56,402 bases of DNA from an uncultured Chloroflexota bacterium (GTDB lineage: Bacteria; Chloroflexota; Anaerolineae; Aggregatilineales; Phototrophicaceae). Below are positions 16,586 through 24,834 of the stretch, piece after piece. The notes beneath the pieces were generated by a model. That model ran no database searches. It saw only the letters and a list, made by a program, of their open reading frames with translations, and was not told the DNA's origin. The first letter of the stretch is position 1; each line of letters opens with the position of its first letter. The stretch lies in contig CALKIA010000328.1 in assembly GCA_937988705.1 (NCBI GenBank), forward strand, positions 1-56,402. Direction: 5' to 3'. The translations under genes were made by a program, and so were the position numbers.

Positions 16586-17757
16586 ACCAATCCTAGTTCC
16601 ATCTGAATCGCGCGGTACGCGGCCCCCAGTGCGGCCAGATTCGGTTGCTCGTCAATCGAGAAGGTGACGCGCCCCACTATCGTCGGGCTCAGGGGTAGCC
16701 GTTTTTTGACGTTTTTGAGGAAAACCTCACCTAACGCGCTGATTTCTCCGGTGATGGCGAGGTGCTTCGGTTGCAGCAGCGTGATCACCCAGCCGCACAC
16801 CTGCGCCAGTTGCGTTGCCAGTTCGTCACTCAGCGCCAGCGCCGCCGGATCGTGCTGTTCCGCTGCATGGCGAATGAGTAGGGCGCTGATCGCCTCGCTT
16901 TGCAGGTACGGACTCTGGTGTTCGCGTCCTAGCGTTCGTGCCCGTTCGCGTATGCTTTCCCAGCCTAGCAGTGTGTCGAGTGTTTGGGTTTCGCTCAGTC
17001 CCGCCACCTTGATCTGCCCGATTTCGCTGCCCAGTTGCTGCGCGGCGTTCTCCAGTACCGCCCCCATGCCCACGCCCTCGCCGCTGATCAGCATGGCAAG
17101 TCGTAGGTCTATGCCCTCGCTGCGTTGCTGCCTGAACGTCTGCTTTGAGCTGTACAGTGCCAGCGCGGCGAGTGCGCTGCTGTTCGCCATATACACCGGC
17201 ACGCCGAGGCGTTCGGCGACGGCCTCGCCGAAGATCACGGGGACGGTACTGAAGCGCGGCGCGTAAATTGCGCCCTCCGCATCCACTTCTCCCGCAATGC
17301 CGATGCCGATGCACAGCAGGGGGGCGTCGGTCTGCGCGATCAGGCCGTTGATGACGCCGCCCAGTCGTGGCATGAATTCATCTTGGAGCGACACTTCGTC
17401 GAACGGCATCTTCACGTCGATCTCGACCGTGTGCGTGGCGATCATCTCCCCGTCGAGCGTTGTCAGCACACCCATAATCTGCGTCGGCGTGAGCCAAATC
17501 CCGATCACCTGCCGCGCATTCGGCACAAACCGCAGCAGACGTGGACGCTTGCCGCCGCTGTCCGTCGAGTCGCCGAAGCCTCCCTCGCTCAGAAATCCCT
17601 CGTTGATCAGCCCATCCACCAGTTCAGAGATCGTCGGTTTGGACAAGCCAATTTCCAGAGCTAGCGCGGCGCGACTGGTGGCTGTGTCGGTATAGACGCT
17701 GCGCAGCACCATCTGCCGATTATGCCCTCTTATCTGCCCGCGCGTTGCTTTCTTCAC
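16582..17757 (-). CDS. ROK-family transcriptional repressor
   Basis: A 391-aa NagC/XylR-type regulator. The N-terminal winged helix spans about residues 5-65 (TRGQIRGHNRQMVLR, SRAALALEIGLSKPTISELV, GKRPRLL). The ROK domain follows with GIGIAGEVDAEGAIY. The kinase catalytic Asp is missing (ANSSALAA where kinases have NDANAAA) and the zinc Cys motif is absent, so it should bind sugar but not phosphorylate it. The start is GTG 17757, with GAGGTGG just upstream; the frame runs open through two family A repeats to 17931, which is rejected. It lies between the GH3 gene and the coupled sensor gene, so it likely controls this amino-sugar cluster. Confidence 0.9.
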   Translation of the reverse strand: MKKATRGQIRGHNRQMVLRSVYTDTATSRAALALEIGLSKPTISELVDGLINEGFLSEGGFGDSTDSGGKRPRLLRFVPNARQVIGIWLTPTQIMGVLTTLDGEMIATHTVEIDVKMPFDEVSLQDEFMPRLGGVINGLIAQTDAPLLCIGIGIAGEVDAEGAIYAPRFSTVPVIFGEAVAERLGVPVYMANSSALAALALYSSKQTFRQQRSEGIDLRLAMLISGEGVGMGAVLENAAQQLGSEIGQIKVAGLSETQTLDTLLGWESIRERARTLGREHQSPYLQSEAISALLIRHAAEQHDPAALALSDELATQLAQVCGWVITLLQPKHLAITGEISALGEVFLKNVKKRLPLSPTIVGRVTFSIDEQPNLAALGAAYRAIQMELGLV

Positions 17758-17789
17758 TGGCCACCTCGCTTTCTCGCGTCCGGTTCTTT

Positions 17790-17825
17790 CTCCCCTCTCC
17801 CTTGGGAGAGGGGTCGGGGGTGAGG
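17790..17825 (+). repeat. Family A dispersed repeat
   Basis: CTTGGG centre with the TCGGGGGTGAGG tail, just upstream of the ROK start codon. Confidence 0.85.
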
Positions 17826-17832
17826 CCTCTTT

Positions 17833-17870
17833 CCCCCCTCGCCCTTGGGAGAGGGGCTGGGGGTGAGGTT
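17833..17870 (+). repeat. Family A dispersed repeat
   Basis: Second adjacent copy, 7 nt from the first, with a CTGGGGGTGAGG tail, ending 11 nt from the GH3 stop codon. Confidence 0.85.
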
Positions 17871-17881
17871 GTCCTTTCCCC

Positions 17882-19438
17882 CTAAATCCGCGTCTGCGGA
17901 ATCTTGCACGGCAGCGTGCCGCGCGCCTCAATCTCCCCGAACAACACCCGCGCCACCGCCTCCATGCTCACGGGTCGAATGCTGTACGTACACAGGTAAT
18001 TCTCGATGGTCGGGAACTCCACCAGATCATACGGCGCGCGCAGCGCAATCACGATCGGGTGCTTGCCGCGCGCCTGCAATTCGTTGACCAGCGCGACCTG
18101 CGTTGCATCCCGGTACGCATTGATCGTCCCGACGATCACCGTATCCGCCGACTCCGCCACCTGCACAATCGCCGCCACATCCGCCGCGCCCATTGGGATC
18201 TGCATCTGCGTGGTATGTGCATGCCGTTTGCTGATCGCCTCCGCCAGTCTGATTTTGACCGTCGCTGATGTATCGGCGGGTGTCAGGTTTTCGGGGTAGG
18301 GCGTAATCACGAGGATGTGTCCCTCATCCGCCGGATTGAGTCGCACGTCGCCTTTCACCCGTGTGATCGACGCTTCTGCAATTTCGCGCGCAATCGCCTG
18401 ATGTTCGGCACACCCGACCAGATCGAACGAGGGTAGGGCGGTCGCCAACCGTTGCCGCGCCGCGTTGATGCGCGCGACCGACGCGGCGTTTTCTGTGAAG
18501 CGCGTCATCAGCTCCATCTGCCCTTTGATATGTCCGAGCAGGACCAGATCCGCGCCCGCGTCCAGCGCCGCCTGAATACTTTCTTCTTTGCCATGTCGTG
18601 CGACGGCCCACATATCCATCGCATCGGTGATGACCAACCCGGTATAGCCCATCTCGTGCCGCAGCAGATCCGTCAGAATCTTGCGGGACATCGTGGCGGG
18701 TAGATCGGGATCGAGCACCGTCACCCGGATATGCGCCGACATAATTGCATCCACGCCCGCCGTAACCGCCTCGCGGAACGGGGCGAGCTCCACCCGATTG
18801 ATGCGTTCGATGTCATAGGGGATAATCGCATCGCCATGATGCGTATCCGCACCCGTATCGCCGTGTCCGGGGAAATGTTTCGCCGTCGCAATCAACCCCG
18901 CTGCTTGCATCCCGTGGATCATGCCAATCCCCAGTTCGCTCACCAGCGTCGGGTCATCGCTGAACGACCTCAGCCCAATCACCGGGTTCGCCGGATTGAT
19001 ATTCACATCCACCGACGGCGCAAAGTTCATGTTCACGCCCATGGCCAGCAGTTCCCGCGCCAGTACGCGTCCGGCTTTCTCCGCCAGCGCCACCGAATGC
19101 GTCGCTCCCAGCGCCATGTTGCCGGGTAACTCCGTCGCCCCGCCGGTGATCGCAATTAGCTGCCCGCCTTCTTGGTCAATCCCCAGCAGCGGCGGCGGAT
19201 TTCCGCCTTTGGCGGCTGCTTGTCGCAGGGAGTCGCACAGTTCGCGGAGCTGCGCCGGGCTCTCCACGTTCATCCCCGCGAATAAGCAAAAACTGCTGAT
19301 ACGCCCGCTCTCCACCCCCGCCAAGATGTCCGTCGGCGCCTTTGTCCCCGTAAAGCTGTGCATTAATTGCCGCATAATCGTTTTCCGCCTGTGCTTCCCT
19401 TGCAGAATACTCCGCAAAGTTCCATCATTATTGGTCAT
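17882..19438 (-). CDS. Glycoside hydrolase family 3, beta-N-acetylhexosaminidase (NagZ-like)
   Basis: A GH3 enzyme of about 518 aa that would remove terminal beta-linked N-acetylglucosamine, for example in peptidoglycan recycling. Marks of the NagZ subgroup are LLGIDQEGGQL (about 85-94), KHFPGHGDT (187-195) followed by ADTHHG, the Asp-His acid/base pair, and the nucleophile Asp272 in VITDAMDM. A C-terminal domain of about 150 residues follows, as in two-domain GH3 glucosaminidases. There is no signal peptide. The internal ATG at 19375 (MRQLMHSF) fits the family start better; neither has a strong ribosome site. It is divergent from the SIS gene and likely repressed by ROK. Confidence 0.9.
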   Translation of the reverse strand: MTNNDGTLRSILQGKHRRKTIMRQLMHSFTGTKAPTDILAGVESGRISSFCLFAGMNVESPAQLRELCDSLRQAAAKGGNPPPLLGIDQEGGQLIAITGGATELPGNMALGATHSVALAEKAGRVLARELLAMGVNMNFAPSVDVNINPANPVIGLRSFSDDPTLVSELGIGMIHGMQAAGLIATAKHFPGHGDTGADTHHGDAIIPYDIERINRVELAPFREAVTAGVDAIMSAHIRVTVLDPDLPATMSRKILTDLLRHEMGYTGLVITDAMDMWAVARHGKEESIQAALDAGADLVLLGHIKGQMELMTRFTENAASVARINAARQRLATALPSFDLVGCAEHQAIAREIAEASITRVKGDVRLNPADEGHILVITPYPENLTPADTSATVKIRLAEAISKRHAHTTQMQIPMGAADVAAIVQVAESADTVIVGTINAYRDATQVALVNELQARGKHPIVIALRAPYDLVEFPTIENYLCTYSIRPVSMEAVARVLFGEIEARGTLPCKIPQTRI

Positions 19439-19469
19439 CTATGGACAAAATTTCTGGATCTCAAATGGT

Positions 19470-19492
19470 TAGTTAGTTAAATTTACTTACTA
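19470..19492. promoter_or_regulatory. 23-bp imperfect dyad, candidate ROK operator
   Basis: The segment has the form TAGT-N-AGT-N-AA-N-TT-N-ACT-N-ACTA, symmetric at 18 of 23 positions. It lies in the 105-bp divergent gap between the GH3 and SIS genes. AT-rich dyads of this spacing are typical of ROK (XylR/NagC-type) binding sites; the link to the ROK gene at 16582-17757 is inference. Confidence 0.55.
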
Positions 19493-19543
19493 GCTATCTT
19501 GTGGTAGTATACGGGGCAGATATGAGGGTGTCAAGGGGGGGCG

Positions 19544-20581
19544 ATGAGCTATTTACACGATGAGATACATGAGCAGCCGGCAGTAGTGGAGCGGCTGTTG
19601 CGCGACCAGCAAGCGAAAGCCAAGGAAATTGGTGCGGCGATACGCGCATTTAACCCGGCGTTCGTGTGGATTGCGGCGCGCGGGACATCGGACAATGCGG
19701 CGCGCTATGCGCAGTATTTGTGGGGCGTACAGGCGCGCATGGCGGTTGGATTGGCGACGCCGTCCGTGCATACGCTGTATGACAGCACGCCGGACTTGTC
19801 CCGCGCGCTGGTGATTGGCATCTCGCAGTCCGGGCAGTCGGAGGATGTGCGGCGCGTGCTGAGCGATGCGCGGGAGCAGGGCGCGTTGACCGTGAGCATC
19901 ACGAATGACGCGGAGTCGCCGCTGGCACAGACGGCCGCGTATCATCTGCCGCTGGGCACGGGCAAAGAGCTGAGCGTGGCCGCCACCAAGACGTACACGG
20001 CGGAACTCGCGGCGGTCGCGATGATCGGCGCGGCGCTCATGGATCAACCGGAAGTCTGGGAGATGCTGGAGCGGCTGCCGGACTGGATGCGCGAAACGCT
20101 GGATAAAGCGGCAGATACGCCGGTGTGGACGGAACGGTATCGCTATATGGAGCGGTACGCCGTGATCGGGCGCGGATATAATTACTGCACCGCGTTTGAA
20201 ATCAGCCTGAAAATCAAAGAGTTGTGCTACATCCCCGGCGAAGAATACAGCGAAGCGGATTTCCGACATGGCCCGATTGCGGTGGTACAGCCCGGTTTCC
20301 CCGTGATTATGGTCGCGCCGAAGGGGGCGACGTTCCCCAAACAGCTCGAACTTTTGCAGCAATTGCAGAAGAAGGGCGCGGAATGCCTCGTGGTGACCAA
20401 TTCGAACGAGTGCGACGGAATCGCCCGGCGGATTCTGCCCATCCCGGCGGACGTGCCCGAATGGCTCAGCCCGATCCTCGCGGTGATTCCGGGGCAGGTA
20501 TTCGCGATGTCGCTGGCCGGGGCGCGCGGGCTGTCGCTAGACCAGCCGATCGGGCTGACAAAGGTCACTGTGACCGAATAG
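19544..20581 (+). CDS. SIS-domain sugar-phosphate isomerase/deaminase (GlmS C-terminal or NagB-II type)
   Basis: A 345-aa protein with two SIS domains and no glutaminase domain. The sugar-phosphate loop ISQSGQSED (about 93-101), the Lys-rich ELSVAATKTYTAEL and the GlmS-like block EEYSEADFRHGPIAV are visible. Without an ammonia-producing domain it is more likely a glucosamine-6-phosphate deaminase of the NagB-II kind, which would fit downstream of a GH3 glucosaminidase and under ROK control; a frucoselysine-type isomerase is the alternative. GGGGGGCG precedes the ATG. The GDP-fucose synthase gene follows 66 bp later in the same direction. Confidence 0.85.
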   Translation: MSYLHDEIHEQPAVVERLLRDQQAKAKEIGAAIRAFNPAFVWIAARGTSDNAARYAQYLWGVQARMAVGLATPSVHTLYDSTPDLSRALVIGISQSGQSEDVRRVLSDAREQGALTVSITNDAESPLAQTAAYHLPLGTGKELSVAATKTYTAELAAVAMIGAALMDQPEVWEMLERLPDWMRETLDKAADTPVWTERYRYMERYAVIGRGYNYCTAFEISLKIKELCYIPGEEYSEADFRHGPIAVVQPGFPVIMVAPKGATFPKQLELLQQLQKKGAECLVVTNSNECDGIARRILPIPADVPEWLSPILAVIPGQVFAMSLAGARGLSLDQPIGLTKVTVTE

Positions 20582-20647
20582 GGTGCTTGATTCCAGTCGG
20601 CTACGCGCCTAACATAGGGGCCAACGATGAGGTAGGGAGAGTCAGCG

Positions 20648-21586
20648 ATGTCATTTTGGTCGGAAAACCGGTTCGTCGTCACCGGGGGTGCTGGTTTCTT
20701 AGGAGCGCGCGTGGTGCGTAAGCTGCACGAGCAGGGGGCAACTTCGGTCTTCGTGCCGCGCAGCGCCCAGTACGATTTGCGGGAACATGACGCGGTGATG
20801 CGGCTGCTGCAGGATACCGAGCCGACCGTGATCATCCATATGGCGGCGGTCGTCGGCGGGATTGGCGCGAATCGGGAACGTCCGGCTGAATTCTTCTACT
20901 CAAACCTGCTGATGGGCACGCACCTGCTGCATGAGGCGTGGCGGGCGGGGGTGCAGAAGTTTGTCACCATTGGGACCGTGTGCGCCTATCCAAAGTTTAC
21001 GCCTGTGCCGTTCCATGAGGAGGACTTGTGGGACGGGTATCCGGAAGAAACCAACGCGCCGTATGGGCTGGCGAAAAAGATGCTGCTGGTGCAAGGGCAA
21101 GCGTACCGCCAGCAATACGGGTTCAACGCGATCTATCTGCTGCCGACGAATTTGTATGGGCCGGGCGATAATTTCGATCCGAAAAGTTCGCACGTCATCC
21201 CCGCGCTGATCCGCAAGTTTGTGGAAGCAAAGGCAGGCGGGCAGGGGCAGGTGGTCGTGTGGGGGACGGGGGCGGCGACGCGCGAGTTTTTGTATGCGGA
21301 CGATGCGGCGCGAGGAATTGCGCTGGCGACCGAAAACTATGACAAGGGCGACCCGATCAATATTGGGTCGGGGAATGAGATTAGTATCCGTGACCTGACG
21401 CAGTTGATCGCCGAGCGGGTGGGATTTGCGGGCGAGATTGTATGGGACACGAGCAAGCCGGATGGGCAGCCGCGCCGGGGGCTGGACACGAGCCGCGCCG
21501 CCGCGGAGTTCGGTTTTAGGGCGACGACCTCGTTTGAGGAGGGGCTGCGCGACACGATTGCATGGTACAAGGAGCAGCACGCCTAA
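20648..21586 (+). CDS. fcl: GDP-L-fucose synthase (NAD(P)-dependent epimerase/reductase)
   Basis: A 312-aa short-chain dehydrogenase-type epimerase-reductase that converts GDP-4-keto-6-deoxy-D-mannose to GDP-L-fucose for glycans. The nucleotide-binding motif is TGGAGFLG near residue 13. Family-specific blocks are VVGGIGANRERPAEFF, CAYPKF, PYGLAKKM (catalytic Tyr and Lys) and LYGPGDNF followed by SHVIPAL. The catalytic Ser of the E. coli enzyme (GSSCIYP) seems to be Thr here (GTVCAYP). GAGGTAGGGAGAG lies upstream. The mannose dehydratase (gmd) that makes the substrate is not in the window. Confidence 0.88.
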   Translation: MSFWSENRFVVTGGAGFLGARVVRKLHEQGATSVFVPRSAQYDLREHDAVMRLLQDTEPTVIIHMAAVVGGIGANRERPAEFFYSNLLMGTHLLHEAWRAGVQKFVTIGTVCAYPKFTPVPFHEEDLWDGYPEETNAPYGLAKKMLLVQGQAYRQQYGFNAIYLLPTNLYGPGDNFDPKSSHVIPALIRKFVEAKAGGQGQVVVWGTGAATREFLYADDAARGIALATENYDKGDPINIGSGNEISIRDLTQLIAERVGFAGEIVWDTSKPDGQPRRGLDTSRAAAEFGFRATTSFEEGLRDTIAWYKEQHA

Positions 21587-21597
21587 GACAGAAAGAA

Positions 21598-21637
21598 ACC
21601 TCACCCCCGACCCCTCTCCGAAAAGAGGAGAGGGGAG
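21598..21637 (-). repeat. Family A dispersed repeat, inverted and last copy
   Basis: Read on the minus strand it is the TCTTTTCGG-centre form with the TCGGGGGTGAGG tail. It is the only clear copy on this strand and the last one seen before the accessory region. Confidence 0.85.
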
Positions 21638-21653
21638 AAAGCGCAAATGACGC

Positions 21654-21682
21654 TTGATTTTTGAGGCGGGATTTGCTAGGAT
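21654..21682 (+). promoter_or_regulatory. tRNA-Glu promoter
   Basis: TTGATT (21654-21659), exactly 17 bp, then TAGGAT (21677-21682); the expected start is a few nt before the tRNA. Confidence 0.6.
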
Positions 21683-21692
21683 GTGTGAGTTA

Positions 21693-21765
21693 GTCCCATT
21701 CGTCTAGTGGCCCAGGACGTGTCCCTCTCAAGGACAAAACACGGATTCGAATTCCGTATGGGGCA
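21693..21765 (+). tRNA. tRNA-Glu (anticodon CUC)
   Basis: A 73-nt cloverleaf with acceptor GTCCCAT/ATGGGGC, D arm GTCTAGTGGCCCAGGAC as in bacterial tRNA-Glu, anticodon stem TGTCC/GGACA with loop CTCTCAA (CUC), T arm ACGGA-TTCGAAT-TCCGT and discriminator A. CCA is not encoded. The gene marks the border between the repeat-rich and repeat-free halves of the window. Confidence 0.93.
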
Positions 21766-21769
21766 CATG

Positions 21770-21801
21770 ATTCCTCAAGTCTTGATAGCTTGGGGAATTT
21801 T
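21770..21801 (+). terminator. Terminator of tRNA-Glu
   Basis: ATTCCTCAAG and CTTGGGGAAT pair over 10 bp (one G.U) with a 9-nt loop, followed by TT. Confidence 0.75.
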
Positions 21802-22034
21802 CGTTTCTACAGAGTGAATGAGGCGATCAAGCGAGTTCTTGCTGTCTTGTACCCTCCAGTGTTGCCTGCTACTCCTAAACGTTTCAAATCCCCACCGAAA
21901 TCTGACCTCAATCTAGAGATTCGCAACCGTATAATGCAGGCGAGAGCGTACCGGCTATCGCGAGCGCCTACTGCATTTCTGAAAAGCGTGTGTATCAGAT
22001 TCTACCAGATACACGAGAATAGCTGTAAGGTTTT

Positions 22035-22060
22035 CAGAGGATGGAAATTTCCACCCTCTG
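22035..22060. repeat. 26-bp near-perfect palindrome
   Basis: CAGAGG-TGGAAA and TTTCCA-CCTCTG arms meet with no loop; only the pair 41/54 (A/C) fails. It lies 135 bp upstream of the large membrane-protein gene and could be an operator or attenuator. Confidence 0.7.
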
Positions 22061-22194
22061 CTCTTCCCGACCACGGAGCTCCTAGGCGTTATCAACATGT
22101 GACTACAACGGACAAACGTTCGACTCTTGAACCAAATGTGTTGTACAATTACCTAGTTTGCTGCTAATGCGTCTTCCCGCCATAGGTGAAGACC

Positions 22195-24834
22195 ATGACG
22201 ATAAGGCGAGGTGTAAAAATCTCACAATACCCACTTCTCTCGGCAAAGAATTACCTTCAAAGGTTTGCGCGGTACTGGGGTTTTCGTAAGGCGGCGAAGA
22301 CTGTCTTATTCAGCTTTTACAAAACCCAGTTGCGGTTTGTGCGCGGACGAGATGATCGACGACAGGATTTGAGTATTCTTGCCACAAGCTTGACTATTGC
22401 TTTCCGTGACGCAAGCTTTGCACTCGTAATGAGCTTCCTAGTTATCTATTTTTCGCAAACTGCACGCGGAGCAAGTCAGCTTGCTCCTTGGATTGTGCCT
22501 CTAGTGGAAAATATTTCCGAAGACAGTCAAGGCGCCTATGATAGTTTTCTGATAACGATAATTACCGTCGTTGGAATCTTCCTAACGTTGTACTTAGCGA
22601 ATCTCAGCGCGGTAATTGGCTCGCTTTACGCAGAGTTGCCTGAAAAGTTGCGCAATCTTACAATTCGAGAAAAAGTCGGAAATGTATCTGTTGAATACTT
22701 AGTTTTTCTTACTGTGTTTTCGCTTGTGCTTCTGTCAGCAGGAGCTCTGCTTGAATTGCGTCCACGCGCCGCCCTCTACATTACATCGATTCTTGGCGTA
22801 ATGACAATTCCTATGTTCCTTTCACTTGCCCGCCGCGCTTTTGGCTTTCTGGATCCAACACAACTTGCGTCATCAATCCTGCAAGAGCTTGACCAATATA
22901 CCTATTACGCTACTACGAAAGGTACTCTCTCGTATGACCCTTCATTTCAGCATCATTACCAGCTGAAAGCAGTTGATGCATTGCATGGATTAGCTCGACT
23001 AGTGGAGGTCGCACAACAAAGAGATTCGCTCCGTGTTGAAGCTCTAGCACGCCTTTCCATGCAAATTGCGTGGTTTTTTCCTCGATACCTGCGTATGAAA
23101 CGTCAAATACCTACGGATAGCAGGTGGTTCAAGTACAACCTGGAACATCTTGATTGGTATACGGCTGATATTACACGGTTGCAGTTGGCACTTGCAACCT
23201 ATATCCCCCTGCCACCCAGTGAGAAAGTAGATCACTACTGGTTGGAGAATGAATTATTCGAACTCAATTATACAGTGTTGCGGGATGCGCTGCAGGACTC
23301 TCGGATACGTGTAATACAACAGAGTCTTGAGAACGCACTTCGTTTTTGGGACATTCTTGGTACCGAATTGGAAACAGGCACCGCGATCCGCTTTATGTCA
23401 GAAATCAGCGCCACCATCATTGATCTAGCGTCCTCTACAGAAACAAGCAGTCCGATCCGCAACGAACTTGAGACAATACAATGGTTAGATTATCTCTCTC
23501 TGCTACCAATTCGGCTCGCCCTTGGATTTCAGAAAGGCGCCCAAACTATAGACGTTCATGACCTTGCCGCGAAAATCGCAAAAGCTAATTGGCTTAACTC
23601 GCGGACTGCTTACGATTTAAACCTACCATTCTCCGTACTTACAACTCTTGAAGGCATTCAACACCGGCTTTCTTTTGAGATTCGAAGTGAGCGCCGAAGA
23701 ATTAGCCCAGAATGGTATATACAGCAGCTAGTCTTTCATAATCTATTCAAAGTGCTCGTAAGAGAGATTGAAGCTTTAGTTGGTCTAGTTGATAGTTTTT
23801 ATGTCCAACACGCTAAAACGCTTATTGCATCCAAACGGTATTCCTACGCCCTTGCCTTTCTTTCAAGGGGACTAGAATATGTAAATAAGCTGGGATACCA
23901 CTTCAACCCGCTTGGAGAACTGACTTCTCGATTAGAAACCTACCGTATAAATAACATGGCAGACTGGAAAGATTTCGATTGGTCTACAATCGAAGCTAGA
24001 CTTGACGAGGGAAACAAGAGTCTCATACTGACAATGGCAGATTGTATTGCGTATTGTCCAATTCCTCAGAGACCTAATACTCCCGATGTTTTGGGTCAGG
24101 CAGTTAACCTTGTAAGTCAGAGCTATTTTGCGGCTCTTTGCAGCAAAGATACAGAACTGGCATTAAGACTCTACCCCCGACTCTTTCATGGACTTCTACA
24201 AAAGCACGATGATCTGCAAGCGAAGTACGTGAACAATAGACAGGTCATGTTCACGTACATTATTGACCCTATCGTCGATCTTTTAGAACTGAGCGGTTAT
24301 ACATTCGTGATGGCAGAGTTCCATCAAGAGCCCACCGTGTGGAAAATGTGCGAGCAATTATGGCAACAGTATCTGGTTGCCGATTCCAAGCTAGAGTATT
24401 TCGCCGCGATCAGCAAGTATATTCGTAATCCTTGGCATCAGAATACAGCTCATAATCTAATTCGCACTCAACGTGAATCTATTTTTGCTAGTTATCTTCG
24501 TGAGATCAAACAAGACTACGAGTTTGATCCTCGGGATTACATTCCTCGTACCAAAGTTCTTCACCCAAGTCTATTGATTCGGATGTTAGCCCAACACGAG
24601 TTTGCGCTGTCTATGCACGATCCAATCGATATTTTTGTTGATTTATATTTGCGTACTTTGGCACCTGATGCAACGTTGGATTTTGGAGGAAGAAATGACA
24701 TTGCAGAGCAGTTAAAGCTAGAGCAAAACCGCGAACTTGGGATTTCTAGTTTTGATGACGGCTTCCAATGGTCTCCCGCCGAAGTCGAACGTGAGGAAGA
24801 TGAGGGCGATGAACAACCGAAAGACGATGAATAG
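22195..24834 (+). CDS. Large membrane protein of unknown function (four N-terminal TM helices)
   Basis: An 879-aa protein not matching any family I know. After a basic N terminus there are four likely membrane helices (about residues 75-90, 118-137, 168-187 and 192-212). A cytoplasmic region of roughly 660 residues follows, mostly helical, with no Walker, nuclease or protease motif, ending in an acidic tail (EVEREEDEGDEQPKDDE). The ATG at 22195 has AGGTGAAG upstream; a GTG at 22186 is also in frame. Codon use is visibly more AT-rich than in genes to the left. The next gene overlaps its end, so the two are probably one unit acquired by transfer. Confidence 0.82.
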   Translation: MTIRRGVKISQYPLLSAKNYLQRFARYWGFRKAAKTVLFSFYKTQLRFVRGRDDRRQDLSILATSLTIAFRDASFALVMSFLVIYFSQTARGASQLAPWIVPLVENISEDSQGAYDSFLITIITVVGIFLTLYLANLSAVIGSLYAELPEKLRNLTIREKVGNVSVEYLVFLTVFSLVLLSAGALLELRPRAALYITSILGVMTIPMFLSLARRAFGFLDPTQLASSILQELDQYTYYATTKGTLSYDPSFQHHYQLKAVDALHGLARLVEVAQQRDSLRVEALARLSMQIAWFFPRYLRMKRQIPTDSRWFKYNLEHLDWYTADITRLQLALATYIPLPPSEKVDHYWLENELFELNYTVLRDALQDSRIRVIQQSLENALRFWDILGTELETGTAIRFMSEISATIIDLASSTETSSPIRNELETIQWLDYLSLLPIRLALGFQKGAQTIDVHDLAAKIAKANWLNSRTAYDLNLPFSVLTTLEGIQHRLSFEIRSERRRISPEWYIQQLVFHNLFKVLVREIEALVGLVDSFYVQHAKTLIASKRYSYALAFLSRGLEYVNKLGYHFNPLGELTSRLETYRINNMADWKDFDWSTIEARLDEGNKSLILTMADCIAYCPIPQRPNTPDVLGQAVNLVSQSYFAALCSKDTELALRLYPRLFHGLLQKHDDLQAKYVNNRQVMFTYIIDPIVDLLELSGYTFVMAEFHQEPTVWKMCEQLWQQYLVADSKLEYFAAISKYIRNPWHQNTAHNLIRTQRESIFASYLREIKQDYEFDPRDYIPRTKVLHPSLLIRMLAQHEFALSMHDPIDIFVDLYLRTLAPDATLDFGGRNDIAEQLKLEQNRELGISSFDDGFQWSPAEVEREEDEGDEQPKDDE

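Larger units (their letters stand above)
21766..22194. other. Intergenic region after tRNA-Glu with palindromes
   Basis: A 429-bp gap, AT-richer than the region to the left. It holds a terminator (listed), a weak inverted repeat GTGTATC/GATACAC (21989-22015) and a strong dyad at 22035-22060 (listed). A 125-codon frame from 21790 begins inside the terminator and has no ribosome site or recognisable similarity, so I do not call it. Confidence 0.6.

Noticed and set aside
17758..17931. N-terminal extension of the ROK regulator
   Set aside because: The extra 58 codons translate two family A repeats; GTG 17757 has a ribosome site and matches the family start.
21693..21765. att duplication of the tRNA-Glu 3' end
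   Set aside because: I looked for a second copy of the T-arm/acceptor sequence to the right and saw none in the window; the far end may lie outside.
21790..22167. 125-codon frame after tRNA-Glu
   Set aside because: Starts inside the tRNA terminator hairpin, lacks a ribosome site and spans two inverted repeats.
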